Source of the DNA: JACKNG01 sp040220855
Lineage (GTDB): Bacteria > Pseudomonadota > Gammaproteobacteria > Ga0077536
Length of the DNA: 64,000 bases
Reading direction: 5' to 3'
Assembly: GCA_040220855.1 (NCBI GenBank)
Contig: JAVJVZ010000044.1
Span: 62,001-126,000 of the forward strand
This document shows positions 25,539-34,362 of this stretch, in pieces. The translations under genes were made by a program, and so were the position numbers. The notes under the pieces are model-generated. The model saw nothing but the letters and a program-made list of their open reading frames with translations. It did not search any database and had not been told where the DNA came from. Position 1 is the first letter of the stretch; each line of letters starts with the position of its first letter.

Positions 25539-27644
25539 ATGTCCGAAGACTCCCCCGCGCCGCAATCGTTCAGCGAGCTGGCGCTCGGCGACGCCCTCGT
25601 CGCCGCCCTGAGCGCGGTCGGTTACGAAACACCGACCCCGATTCAACGCGAAACCATTCCGCTGCTCCTTGCCGGCCGCGACGTCATCGGGCAGGCGCAG
25701 ACCGGTACGGGCAAGACCGCGGCCTTCGCGCTGCCGCTGCTCGCGCGCATCGATCTCGCGCGCGCCGTGCCGCAGGCACTGGTGCTCACGCCGACGCGCG
25801 AACTCGCCATCCAGGTGGCCGAAGCCTTTCAGCGCTACGCCGCCAAGCTGCCGGGCTTCCACGTGCTGCCGATCTACGGCGGGCAGGACTACGGCGTGCA
25901 GCTGCGCGCCCTGCGCCGAGGCGTGCACGTGGTGGTCGGCACGCCCGGGCGGGTGATGGATCACATGCGCCGCGCCACCCTCGCGCTCGACCAGCTCGCC
26001 TGCCTCGTGCTCGACGAGGCCGACGAGATGCTGCGCATGGGCTTCATCGACGACGTCGAATGGATTCTCGGTGAGACCCCAGCCGCGCGCCAGGTGGCAT
26101 TGTTCTCGGCCACCATGCCGCCGCCGATCCGCGGCATCGCCGAGCGCCACCTGCGCGAGCCGGCGAGCATCAGCATCCGCATGCAGACGACCACCGCCGC
26201 GACCATCCATCAGCGCCACTGCGTGGTCGGCGGTGCGCACAAGCTCGACGCGCTGACGCGCATCCTCGAAGGTGAGAGCATCGAGGGCGTGCTGGTATTC
26301 GTGCGCACGCGCCATGCCACGCTCGAGCTCGCCGAACGCCTCGAGGCACGCGGTTTCGCCTGCAGCGCGATCAACGGCGACATGCCGCAGAAACTGCGCG
26401 AGAAGACCATCGCCGAACTGCGCGAGGGCAAGCTCGACATCCTCGTCGCGACCGACGTCGCCGCGCGCGGTCTCGACGTCGAGCGTGTCAGCCACGTGAT
26501 CAACTACGACATTCCCTACGACCCGGAAGTCTACGTGCACCGCATCGGCCGTACCGGTCGCGCCGGCCGCCAGGGTGATGCCATCCTGCTCGTCGCGCCG
26601 CGCGAGATGCGCATGCTGCGGACCATCGAGCGTGCCACCAAGCAGCCCATCGAGCGCATGGAGCTGCCCTCGACCGAGCTGATCAACGACAAGCGCCTCG
26701 CACGCTTCATGCAGTCGATCACCGACACCCTGTCCAGCGCCGACCTCGACGACTACGTTGCGCTGGTCGAGCGTTACCAGCGCGAGCACGACGCCGATCC
26801 GCGCTACATCGCCGCGGCCCTGGCCAAGCTCGTGCAGGGCGATGAGCCGCTGCTGCTCGAGCCGCCACGCGCGCCCGCCCACGGTGAGCGCGCCTGGCGC
26901 GAGCGCGGGGCGGGTGGCGACGGCAGGCCGCCGGCGCGCCAGCGTGACGCGCGCTTCGAACACGGTCCGCGTCCCCCGCGCGAGCATCACGCCGCGCGCC
27001 AGGACGAGCGCGACTTCGTCGCCGGCGAGCGCCCGCCGCCACGGGAACGCCCAACCCGCGAACGCCCAGCCCGCGAGCGGCCTCCGCGCGAACGCCCAGC
27101 GAGCGATCCTGGCCGGACGGTGGCGGAGCGTACGCTGCACGTTTCGCCATCCCGCGGCGGAGCAGCCGCTGACGCTCCCCGCGAACATCGCCGCAGCGAG
27201 CGCGACGGGGACGACCGCCGCGGGGCGCGCTTCGAGCGCGGCGCAGCGCGCCAAGCCGACGAGCGCCCGCCGCGCCGGCTCGATCCCGGCATGGAACGCT
27301 TCCGTATCGAGGTCGGCCATCGCCACGGCGTCATGCCCGGGAACATCGTGGGTGCCATCGCCGGCGAGACCGGTCTCGACGGGCGCGCCATCGGGCGTAT
27401 CGACATCCGCGACGATCACAGCCTGGTCGATCTCCCCGAGGGCATGCCGAAAGAGATCTTCCAGGCCCTCAAACGGGCCTGGGTGGCCGGCCAGCAGCTG
27501 CAGATCTCGCGCCCGGGCGATGCCCGCGATGGGGCGCCGGGCCCGCGCAAGCATCACGGCGCGCATCCGCCGCGTACGCGACCGAAGGACCGCCACCGCG
27601 CGCGCAAGAACAAGGGCGCGCCGCGCCATCGCCGACCCGACTAG
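25539..27644 (+). CDS. deaD: DEAD-box ATP-dependent RNA helicase, DeaD/CsdA type
   Basis: RNA helicase of 701 aa involved in ribosome assembly and mRNA turnover. Motifs in order: Q motif TPIQ, I AQTGTGKT (about residue 50), Ia PTRELA, Ib GTPGR, II LDEADEML (about 157), III SATMP, then RecA2 with LVATDVAARGLD and HRIGRTGRAGR (about 340). Residues about 440-590 are a low-complexity Arg/Glu/Pro-rich linker with repeated RERP units; the C-terminal DbpA-like RNA-binding domain (FRIEVGHRHGVMPGNIVGAI, about 588-660) and a basic tail follow. It is longer than E. coli DeaD (629 aa) because of the linker. Start 25539 gives the canonical N-terminus. Confidence 0.93.
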   Translation: MSEDSPAPQSFSELALGDALVAALSAVGYETPTPIQRETIPLLLAGRDVIGQAQTGTGKTAAFALPLLARIDLARAVPQALVLTPTRELAIQVAEAFQRYAAKLPGFHVLPIYGGQDYGVQLRALRRGVHVVVGTPGRVMDHMRRATLALDQLACLVLDEADEMLRMGFIDDVEWILGETPAARQVALFSATMPPPIRGIAERHLREPASISIRMQTTTAATIHQRHCVVGGAHKLDALTRILEGESIEGVLVFVRTRHATLELAERLEARGFACSAINGDMPQKLREKTIAELREGKLDILVATDVAARGLDVERVSHVINYDIPYDPEVYVHRIGRTGRAGRQGDAILLVAPREMRMLRTIERATKQPIERMELPSTELINDKRLARFMQSITDTLSSADLDDYVALVERYQREHDADPRYIAAALAKLVQGDEPLLLEPPRAPAHGERAWRERGAGGDGRPPARQRDARFEHGPRPPREHHAARQDERDFVAGERPPPRERPTRERPARERPPRERPASDPGRTVAERTLHVSPSRGGAAADAPREHRRSERDGDDRRGARFERGAARQADERPPRRLDPGMERFRIEVGHRHGVMPGNIVGAIAGETGLDGRAIGRIDIRDDHSLVDLPEGMPKEIFQALKRAWVAGQQLQISRPGDARDGAPGPRKHHGAHPPRTRPKDRHRARKNKGAPRHRRPD

Positions 27645-27655
27645 CGCGCCGGTGG

Positions 27656-28309
27656 TCAGGCAGTCGCGCGGACCGGGGCACGCGCGGCCGGGGCGCCGGC
27701 AGCGGCCTCCGACCACGCGGGCCCGAAGCGGCGGGCCAGCCACCAGTCCACGCTGGTATAGCGCCCGCCACCGGTGAAGAACAGCGACAGCAACATCGCG
27801 AAGTAGATCGCGGCAAATTCGATGCCGTTGTTCAGGATGGTCACCGGGCCGTACTCGGTGAGCCATGCGTAGTCGCCGTGATCGCGCAGAATCGCGATGA
27901 CCTGCGCCTTGCGCAGCGCGGCCTCGGCAACGCGATCGTTGGCCAGCCAGCTCGACGCATCCGCCACTGCGAGCCAGCCGTGTGGCCAGTGCACGGTGGC
28001 CATGGCGACGACCATCGTCACCATGAGTGGCACTGCCACCGCGCGCGTGGCGAGCCCGAGCAGCAGGCATGCCCCGCCAACGAACTCGGCGCCGCCGGCG
28101 AGCGCCGCCATGAGCGCCGGCCATGGCAGGCCGAGGCTGTCACCGAACCAGCTCGCCGTGGCTTCGAAGTGTGCCAGCTTGTTCCAGCCGGCCTGCAGCA
28201 TCACCGGCGCAAGGATGAAGCGCAGCAGCAATGGGGCGAGCCCCTCGGCAAACGTCAGCGACCGCAGCGTCGCGTAGAGGGTGTGAGCGGTTCGAAACAG
28301 TGACGGCAT
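27656..28309 (-). CDS. DoxX family membrane protein
   Basis: 217-aa integral membrane protein with four or more hydrophobic segments. The first conserved segment, LRFILAPVMLQAGWNKLAHF (about residues 28-47), carries the RxxxAPxxxxxGxxKL pattern of the DoxX/DUF417-like family. Members are linked to thiosulfate oxidation, oxidative stress or are uncharacterised. Start 28309 has AAGGAGAG about nine bases upstream. It converges on deaD, with 11 bp between the stops, so it is an independent unit. Confidence 0.83.
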   Translation of the reverse strand: MPSLFRTAHTLYATLRSLTFAEGLAPLLLRFILAPVMLQAGWNKLAHFEATASWFGDSLGLPWPALMAALAGGAEFVGGACLLLGLATRAVAVPLMVTMVVAMATVHWPHGWLAVADASSWLANDRVAEAALRKAQVIAILRDHGDYAWLTEYGPVTILNNGIEFAAIYFAMLLSLFFTGGGRYTSVDWWLARRFGPAWSEAAAGAPAARAPVRATA

Positions 28310-28474
28310 CGGGGGTCTCTCCTTGATGGGCGGTCGCCGGCGCGGCGTCCGTTCCCCGCTTGGTCGCTGCAGGCGGCGAAACCTTACAACCGCCTGGTGA
28401 CGTCCGCGCCGGTTGAAGCGCGGTCCTCCCGCGTTCGACAATTCCACTGCGTAACCCCGGGAACAAGAACCGCG

Positions 28475-28984
28475 ATGTGGCGCTACCACGGACAGGAACG
28501 GCCGCCCTGGGCCGACACCCCGGGCCCCGGCCAGGAATCGGTATGGGACTACCCGCGCCCGCCGCGACTCGAGCGCTGGGCCCGCCTGGTCGAGGTCCAT
28601 GCCGGCCCGCAGTGCCTCGCACGCAGCAGGGCGGCGTGGCGGGTCTGCGAGACCGCGTCGCCGCCCACCGTCTACCTGCCACCAGACGACGTCGAGCTTG
28701 GCCTGCTCGTCGCCGCGCCGGGCCGTTCCATGTGCGAGTGGAAAGGCACGGCGTGCTACCTCGCACTGGTCGGCGCACCCGAGACGCCGGTCGCCTGGAC
28801 CTACCGTTCGCCGGCGCCTGCGTTCACCGCGCTGCGCGACCACGTTGCCTTCTACCCCGCACGGCTCGACTGCCGTGTCGACGGCGCTCCCGTGCGCGCG
28901 CAGCCTGGCGGTTTCTACGGCGGCTGGATCACCGCCGAACTGGCCGGTCCGTTCAAAGGCGCACCCGGCAGCGGGCACTGGTGA
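28475..28984 (+). CDS. DUF427 domain-containing protein
   Basis: 169-aa protein of the DUF427 beta-tent family. The N-terminal VWDYPRPPRLE and the central CETASPPTVYLPPDDV are the family's signatures; the second half (CEWKGTACYLAL and the FYPARLDCRVDG strand) is the conserved core. Function is unknown; family members are small cytoplasmic proteins. The start at 28475 (MWRYHGQERP) is chosen because homologues begin shortly before the WDYPRPP motif, although no clear ribosome site is present. Confidence 0.82.
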   Translation: MWRYHGQERPPWADTPGPGQESVWDYPRPPRLERWARLVEVHAGPQCLARSRAAWRVCETASPPTVYLPPDDVELGLLVAAPGRSMCEWKGTACYLALVGAPETPVAWTYRSPAPAFTALRDHVAFYPARLDCRVDGAPVRAQPGGFYGGWITAELAGPFKGAPGSGHW

Positions 28985-29012
28985 CCGCAGTCGGCGGCAG
29001 CGCGCGCGGTGC

Positions 29013-29018
29013 TATAGT
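29013..29018 (+). promoter_or_regulatory. Candidate -10 of the aldo/keto reductase gene
   Basis: TATAGT (5 of 6 to consensus) at 29013-29018, 28 bp upstream of the ATG at 29046; the -35 position has no recognisable hexamer. Confidence 0.3.
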
Positions 29019-29045
29019 CGCGTCGATAACGTTGGGGGGAGACAG

Positions 29046-30029
29046 ATGCGCACGACACGACTCGGTGCGCTCGAGGTATCGGTCCTCGGGCTCGGCTGCA
29101 TGAGCATGTCGCAAGGCTACGGCGCAGCCGACCGCGCCGAGTCGGAGCGCACCCTGCACGCTGCGCTCGATGCCGGGGTGACTTTCCTCGATACCGCCGA
29201 CGCCTACGGCAACGGCCACAACGAGACCCTGCTCGGCGAAGTGGTGGGCACGCGCCGTCACGCCTTCGTGCTGGCCACCAAGTTCGGCATCGTACGCCAC
29301 GCCGACGGCACGCGTGGCGTCGACGGCCACCCCGATCGCGTGGCGCGCTGCTGCGATGCGAGCCTGGCGCGCCTGCAGACCGATCACATCGACCTCTATT
29401 ACCTGCACCGGCGCGATCCGGCGGTGCCCATCGAGGACACCGTCGGCGCCATGGCGCGCCTCGTCGAAGCGGGCAAGGTACGTTGCATCGGTCTCTCCGA
29501 GGTGTCATCGGCCACGCTGCGGCGCGCGCACGCCGTGCACCCGGTCACGGCGGTGCAGTCGGAATACTCGCTGTGGACGCGTGACCCGGAGCCCCACGTG
29601 CTGCCGGCCTGCCGCGAGCTCGGCGTCGGTTTCGTGCCGTTCAGCCCACTCGGCCGCGCCATGCTGACGGGGCGCCTCGACGATGGCGACGCACTGCCGG
29701 AGAACGACCTGCGTGCCGGCATGCCGCGCTTTCGCGGCGAAAATTTCGTTGCCAACCGGGCGCTGGTCGGCGCCCTCGAGACCTTTGCGGCAGACAAGGG
29801 CGCACGCCCCGCCCAGGTGGCTCTGGCCTGGCTGCTCGCCAAGGGAAACGACATCGTGCCCATTCCGGGCACCAAGCACGTCGACTGGCTGCACGAAAAT
29901 CTCGGCGGCGCCGAACTCGCGCTCACGACCGACGAGGTCGCCACGCTCGACGCGCTGTTCGCACCGTTGCGAGTCGCCGGCGAGCGCTACCCGCCGGCGA
30001 TGATGCGTTCGATCGACGTCGAACCCTGA
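29046..30029 (+). CDS. Aldo/keto reductase
   Basis: NADPH-dependent carbonyl reductase with a TIM-barrel fold, 327 aa. The catalytic tetrad is visible: Asp and Tyr in LDTADAYGNGHNE (about residues 47-59), Lys in ATKFG (about 79) and His in YYLHRRD (about 119). The cofactor end PIPGTKHVDWLHENL near residue 283 is typical of the AKR13/YhdN-like class. GGGGGAGA precedes ATG 29046. The P450 starts 16 bp downstream on the same strand, so both may be co-transcribed. Confidence 0.92.
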   Translation: MRTTRLGALEVSVLGLGCMSMSQGYGAADRAESERTLHAALDAGVTFLDTADAYGNGHNETLLGEVVGTRRHAFVLATKFGIVRHADGTRGVDGHPDRVARCCDASLARLQTDHIDLYYLHRRDPAVPIEDTVGAMARLVEAGKVRCIGLSEVSSATLRRAHAVHPVTAVQSEYSLWTRDPEPHVLPACRELGVGFVPFSPLGRAMLTGRLDDGDALPENDLRAGMPRFRGENFVANRALVGALETFAADKGARPAQVALAWLLAKGNDIVPIPGTKHVDWLHENLGGAELALTTDEVATLDALFAPLRVAGERYPPAMMRSIDVEP

Positions 30030-30045
30030 CCCGCCACTCGCATCG

Positions 30046-31206
30046 ATGGCCTCGGCACCCGTCTTCCCCATCGACCGCGACGCGTTCTGGCACGATCCCT
30101 ACCCCGCCCTCGCCGCCATGCGCGCGACGGCGCCGATCGCCGCGGTGCCCGAACTCGGCGCGGTGCTGCTGACCCGCCATGCCGACATCTTCACCTGCGA
30201 GAAGAATGTCGCGGTGTTCTCCTCCGAGCAGCCAGGCGGGCTGATGACGCAACTGATGGGCGAGAACATGATGCGCAAGGACGGCGCCGCCCACCAGGCC
30301 GAGCGCCGCCAGATGCAGCCGACGCTATCGCCCGCCACGGTGCGCGCGCACTGGCTGGCGCGCTTCGACAGCCACGCCCGGGCGGCGCTCGATGCGCTCG
30401 CCAACGTCACCGCGTTCGACCTCGTGCGCGACTACGCGATGCCGGTGTCGGCCAATGCGCTGCGCGAGATCACCGGTCTCACCTCGCTGACTGCCGCGGA
30501 GATGAACGCGGTGTCGCAGGCAATGATCGATGGCTGTGCCAACTATGCAGGCGATACCGCCGTCGAAGCGCGCTGCCACGCGGCGACCGCGCGCATCGAC
30601 GCGGCGATAGACACCCAGCTCGCGGCGAGCGCCACGCCCGCCGACCACGGCCTGCTCGGCGCACTCACGCGTGCCGGCCAGGCGCTCGCCAGCGTCCGCG
30701 CCAACATCAAGCTCACCATCAGCGGCGGGCAGAACGAGCCGCGTGACGCCATCGCCGGCGCCGCCTGGGCCCTGCTCACCCATCCACGCCAACGGGCTCT
30801 GATCGAAGCCGGCACGGCGACGTGGCAGCAGGCCTTCGACGAGTACGTGCGCTGGATTGCACCGATCGGCATGTCGCCGCGACGCATCGCACAGGCGCAT
30901 ACCTGGAGCGGTATCGACTTCGACGTCGATACCCGCGTGTTCCTCATGTTCGGCTCGGCCAATCGCGACGAAGCAGTATTCGCGGACGGCGAGCGCTACG
31001 ACATCACGCGCAACACCAGTCGTGCACTCGCCTTCGGGGCCGGTCCGCATTTCTGCGCGGGCGCCGCGGTGGCGCGCAGCCTGGTCGCGGAGGTGGCGCT
31101 ACCGCGCCTGTTCGAACGTTGGCCGCGGCTGCGACTGGACGGCGCCGTGCCGTTCGGCGGCTGGGCCTTTCGCGGTCCACTGGCGATGCCGGTCGCGACC
31201 GGCTGA
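30046..31206 (+). CDS. Cytochrome P450 with atypical I-helix
   Basis: Soluble P450 of 386 aa. The haem loop FGAGPHFCAGAAVAR (about residues 325-340) with the Cys ligand and the K-helix ExxR (EYVRW) are intact. The I-helix reads TISGGQNEPRD (about 225-235): the usual acid-Thr pair (A-G-x-[DE]-T-T) is replaced by GGxNEP, without the Thr that delivers protons to bound oxygen. Similar I-helices occur in a minority of bacterial P450 families with unusual chemistry or substrate-assisted proton delivery. Follows the aldo/keto reductase by 16 bp and converges on the luciferase-like gene, 6 bp away. Confidence 0.88.
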   Translation: MASAPVFPIDRDAFWHDPYPALAAMRATAPIAAVPELGAVLLTRHADIFTCEKNVAVFSSEQPGGLMTQLMGENMMRKDGAAHQAERRQMQPTLSPATVRAHWLARFDSHARAALDALANVTAFDLVRDYAMPVSANALREITGLTSLTAAEMNAVSQAMIDGCANYAGDTAVEARCHAATARIDAAIDTQLAASATPADHGLLGALTRAGQALASVRANIKLTISGGQNEPRDAIAGAAWALLTHPRQRALIEAGTATWQQAFDEYVRWIAPIGMSPRRIAQAHTWSGIDFDVDTRVFLMFGSANRDEAVFADGERYDITRNTSRALAFGAGPHFCAGAAVARSLVAEVALPRLFERWPRLRLDGAVPFGGWAFRGPLAMPVATG

Positions 31207-31212
31207 TTTCAC

Positions 31213-32061
31213 TCAGGCAACCGCACGGACTCGCGTCGCGAGCGCCGCGATGGCGTCGAGGCGGCGCAGGGTCGCGCACGGCGTGCGCTCAGCGACCACG
31301 AAGACCACCTCGCGGTACCCGGCCGCGATCGCACGGCAGGTGGCTTCGGCGTCATGCGGTGCGCCCATGCGGGCGATGATGAGGCTGTCGAAGCATCGCC
31401 CGGCGCGCTCGCAGGCGACCCGCAGGTCGGCAATCGGGTCACCCGGGTAGAGCTCGGGGCGCGCCATCCAGCCGTCGGCCCAGGCGGCGACGCGCGCCGG
31501 TACGCGTGCCGAGTTCGACCCGATCCAGACCGGCGGTCCGCAGCCGTGCTGAGTAGGCGGCGCGAGCATCGCCCATGCGGCGCGCATCGCGGCGACCCGC
31601 TCGCGCACCACCTGCCAGCGGCGCTCGAAGGGGCTGCCGTGATTCTCCATCGCTTCACGGATGAAGCCGCCAGCAACACCGAGCACCAGCCGCTCGCCGG
31701 CAAGCGCACGCAGCGATGCCACGGCACGCGCCGTGGCCAGCGGATCGCGCTGGGTCAGCAGGCACACGCTGGTGCCGAGACGCATGCGCCGGGTGGTCGC
31801 CGCGCAGGCCGCGAGGGCGACGAAGGGATCGTAGAAGCGCGCCAGCCGTTCGATGTCCTCGACGTGACGACGCGTACCGGGCCGAACCACCGGGACGTGG
31901 CTGTTCTCGGGCAGGTAGAGCGCATCGAGACCACGCTCCTCGGCGGCACGCGCCACCGCGTGCGGCGGCAGCTCATCAGCGTGGTGCAACAGGCAGATGC
32001 CGACGGCAGCCGCCGGAGGCGACGCGGGAGGCACGACGGGAGGACCAGCACTGGCGTTCAC
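31213..32061 (-). CDS. LLM class flavin-dependent oxidoreductase (luciferase-like)
   Basis: Bacterial-luciferase-like monooxygenase or F420-dependent reductase fold. The domain starts at VGICLLHHADELPPH and includes LGTSVCLLTQRDPLATARAVASL and GERLVLGVAGGF, the canonical LLM segments that place the flavin phosphate, then PPVWIGSNS. The C-terminal half is short. The start is uncertain: GTG 32061 is used (282 aa); ATG 32148 and ATG 32208 are in frame, but those extensions look non-coding. The cofactor (FMN or F420) and substrate cannot be assigned. It converges on the P450 and could share a pathway with it. Confidence 0.78.
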   Translation of the reverse strand: MNASAGPPVVPPASPPAAAVGICLLHHADELPPHAVARAAEERGLDALYLPENSHVPVVRPGTRRHVEDIERLARFYDPFVALAACAATTRRMRLGTSVCLLTQRDPLATARAVASLRALAGERLVLGVAGGFIREAMENHGSPFERRWQVVRERVAAMRAAWAMLAPPTQHGCGPPVWIGSNSARVPARVAAWADGWMARPELYPGDPIADLRVACERAGRCFDSLIIARMGAPHDAEATCRAIAAGYREVVFVVAERTPCATLRRLDAIAALATRVRAVA

Positions 32062-32274
32062 GCGACCGTTACGCGCGAGCGGCGGCGTCGGATCCCACGG
32101 TGAGGCTGGCGCGCTTATGTCTGAGCGTGTGAAGCAGTTCACAAACATCCGGCCGGCACCGCTGCCACGCGATCCGCTCGCGGCCACGCCTCGTAGCCAA
32201 TGCGGCACCGCAGCGGAAACTCAGCGGCGGCGCCAAAGCATAAATAACCCCATGACCAGGAAGGAGATTTCATC

Positions 32275-32883
32275 ATGACACCGCTCAAGCACCTGCGCGC
32301 CTGCGCGCTCGCGCTCCTGCTCGCGGCGCCGCTCGGCGCCTCGGCGGCCGCAATTACCGGTAACACAACCAGCGTCGAGTTGACCGCGGCCGATGCGCTG
32401 GCCAGTCTCGGCGTCGCCGTGCAGCCAGTCGGCACGGCCTCCCTCGAGGCGGTCGGCCCGACCGCGTTGTTCCCGATCACCGGCGGCAGCGTCGACGACG
32501 GCAGCGGCGCGCTGCTGGTCGAGCACGAGGGCAGCGGACTCAGCCTCGGCGTCGGCACCGACAACATCCTGCTGCTCAACTTCCTCATCGACTCCGCCGC
32601 GGCGACCATCTTCGGCGACGTCGTGGTCGTCGACGATGTGGCCGGCTCGCTGACCGCCAGCGCGCTGAACGACGTCGACCTGTTCAGCCTCGACAGCAGT
32701 CTCAACGTGTTCCTGACCGCCACCGCGGCCGGCGCGTTGAACGGGCTGTTCGGCACTGCGCTGCCGGCCGGACTCAAGATCGGCGAAGCGAGCCTCGACG
32801 TCGCCGTCGTGCCGCTGCCGCCGGCCGTGCTGCTGCTCGGCTCCGCCGTCGCCGGTATGGCCGCGCTGCGCCGCGCCGCCTGA
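32275..32883 (+). CDS. VPLPA-CTERM sorting domain protein
   Basis: Exported protein of 202 aa. Residues 1-25 are a Sec signal peptide (ALALLLAAPLGASAAA). The C-terminus VPLPPAVLLLGSAVAGMAAL followed by RRAA is the tripartite VPLPA/PEP-CTERM signal (motif, transmembrane helix, basic tail) recognised by exosortase/EpsH-type enzymes, so the protein is probably processed and linked to the surface or exopolysaccharide. The body is rich in small residues, Asp, Ser and Leu with no Cys, and matches no family I know. GAAGGAG lies upstream of the ATG and a strong terminator after the stop, so it is a single-gene unit. No exosortase is in the window. Confidence 0.85.
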   Translation: MTPLKHLRACALALLLAAPLGASAAAITGNTTSVELTAADALASLGVAVQPVGTASLEAVGPTALFPITGGSVDDGSGALLVEHEGSGLSLGVGTDNILLLNFLIDSAAATIFGDVVVVDDVAGSLTASALNDVDLFSLDSSLNVFLTATAAGALNGLFGTALPAGLKIGEASLDVAVVPLPPAVLLLGSAVAGMAALRRAA

Positions 32884-32895
32884 GCCACGTGGCGC

Positions 32896-32931
32896 ACCGC
32901 CGTGGGTCGTCTGAGCACGGCCCGCGGCGGT
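32896..32931 (+). terminator. Hairpin after the VPLPA-CTERM gene
   Basis: A 14-bp stem (ACCGCCGTGGGTCG at 32896-32909 with CGGCCCGCGGCGGT at 32918-32931, two wobble pairs) and an 8-nt loop begin 12 bp after the stop. The T-tract is poor, but this is the most stable hairpin in the area, and the phosphatase gene converges on it from the other side. Confidence 0.6.
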
Positions 32932-32958
32932 ATTGCCCCACCCTGGGGTCAGCGCTCG

Positions 32959-33564
32959 TCAGACGGGGGCGCCGGTGCGGGCACCGTCGGCGAGATGTGC
33001 GATACCGGCCAGCTCGAGCACCCGCCACGGCGGCAGGTGATCGACCACCGTCACCGAGGTATTGGCCACCGTAATGCCCGCGACGAGGTGCGCGCCGGCA
33101 TCGAGCACCCGCTCGAGGAGCGAACGCAGCACCAGGCCGTGAGTGACGACGGCAATGTCGCCTGCGCCGCCATCGGCATGACCCAGCAATTCCTGCCACG
33201 CATGGTCGACGCGGTCATCGAACGCCGACCAGCTCTCACCCTCCGGCGGCACGTAGTCGCGCGCGAAGATATCGAGCTCGCCGAACTCACTGTATGGGCG
33301 ACCGCGCAGCGCGCCGAAATGGCGCTCACGCCAGTGCGCGCTCTCGATCAACGGCGCCCGCGTGTGCGCGACGATACGCTCGGCGGTCATGCGGGCGCGC
33401 ACGTAGTCACTCGAGACGACCAGGCGCAGCGTTCGTGACCGCAGGCTTGCGCCGAGCGCCTCGGCCTGCGCGATGCCGGCGGCGCCGAGCGGCGTATCGG
33501 GAAACTGCACGACGCGGCCGGTATTGAGGTCGGTCTCGCCATGGCGGATGAGCAGCAGGGCCAT
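32959..33564 (-). CDS. Histidine phosphatase family protein
   Basis: Phosphoglycerate-mutase-like phosphatase of 201 aa. The phosphohistidine motif LLIRHGETDLN is at residues 4-14, the second Arg in SSDYVRARMTAE (about 50-61) and the second catalytic His in VVTHGLVLRSLLER (about 143-156). Members dephosphorylate sugar phosphates, cobalamin or nucleotide precursors or proteins; CobC-like and GpmB-like are both possible. Start 33564 places RHGE at its usual position. The 2OG oxygenase ends 55 bp upstream on the same strand. Confidence 0.9.
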   Translation of the reverse strand: MALLLIRHGETDLNTGRVVQFPDTPLGAAGIAQAEALGASLRSRTLRLVVSSDYVRARMTAERIVAHTRAPLIESAHWRERHFGALRGRPYSEFGELDIFARDYVPPEGESWSAFDDRVDHAWQELLGHADGGAGDIAVVTHGLVLRSLLERVLDAGAHLVAGITVANTSVTVVDHLPPWRVLELAGIAHLADGARTGAPV

Positions 33565-33619
33565 GGGCGCGTAGTGTACGCGACACCCGCCAGCCGCGTA
33601 ATGGCGCGTGACGCGATGT

Positions 33620-34288
33620 TCACCGCGGCGGATCGAGGTGCCCGTTGACCGAAGCGTTGACACGAAACCAGCCGGCGACGCCGATGCGCGTGCGCGCGGC
33701 CGGCAGCACCTCGTGCGGGAACACTTCGCTGAGAAACACGACCAGCGTGCCAAAAGTCGGTGAAACACGCAGCGGTGCCGTGCCATCGTCCGGGTCGTAG
33801 ATGACCAGCTCGCCGCCCTGGTCGGGTAACCAGCCCGGATTGAGATAGGTGACCAGCGACAGCACGCGGTTGGACTGGCCGCGGAACGCATCGAGATGGC
33901 GCTTGTAGAAGTCGCCCGCGCTGTAGTGCGTGAAATGACTCTCGAAAGAGAACAGGCCAAGGAACAGTCGCCGGTTGAGATAGCGTCGCAACGCGCCCGT
34001 CCATGCCACCCAGCGCGCCGCGCCGGCATCGTGGTCGTCGATCCAGGCGATGCGGTTGCGGCGCACGAAGAGATTGGTCGCATGGTCGTCGCCACGCCCG
34101 GTGCCGGCTTCGTGGAAGGCGCTCTCGCCGCGCTGCGCCAGGTCATCGAGCAGGGCCTGCGCCACTGCGGCCGGCAGTGCGTCGGGCAGGACGGCCAGGC
34201 CGCGCGACTCGAGCGCTGACGCGATACGCTCGAACAGCGCATCGTCGGCCGGTGGCAGGCGGCCATGCGTGAGGGCGGAGGAGGTCAT
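33620..34288 (-). CDS. 2OG-Fe(II) oxygenase (prolyl 4-hydroxylase-like)
   Basis: Fe(II)/2-oxoglutarate-dependent dioxygenase of 222 aa. The iron-binding HxD is in FYKRHLDAF (about residues 129-137), the distal His in VFPHEVLP (about 191-198) and the 2OG-binding Arg in RTRIGVAGWFRVN about ten residues later. The double-stranded beta-helix domain covers residues about 105-215. Related bacterial proteins hydroxylate proline or ribosomal-protein residues, but the target is unknown. It lies upstream of the histidine phosphatase on the same strand. Confidence 0.88.
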   Translation of the reverse strand: MTSSALTHGRLPPADDALFERIASALESRGLAVLPDALPAAVAQALLDDLAQRGESAFHEAGTGRGDDHATNLFVRRNRIAWIDDHDAGAARWVAWTGALRRYLNRRLFLGLFSFESHFTHYSAGDFYKRHLDAFRGQSNRVLSLVTYLNPGWLPDQGGELVIYDPDDGTAPLRVSPTFGTLVVFLSEVFPHEVLPAARTRIGVAGWFRVNASVNGHLDPPR

Positions 34289-34362
34289 GCGGACATTCCC
34301 GGCGAGAGCGAGGGCGCTGTATACCCCAGCGCGCGGTCACCGTCACGCGTTGCGTCGCACTG

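Noticed and set aside
25434..28124. An 896-codon minus-strand open frame antisense to deaD
   Set aside because: No conserved domain, and it is the mirror of an unmistakable DEAD-box helicase; again a GC artefact.
32185..32250. Sigma-54-type promoter before the VPLPA-CTERM gene
   Set aside because: Such genes can be RpoN-dependent, but the only GG-N10-GC pair (near 32223-32240) fits the consensus poorly elsewhere.
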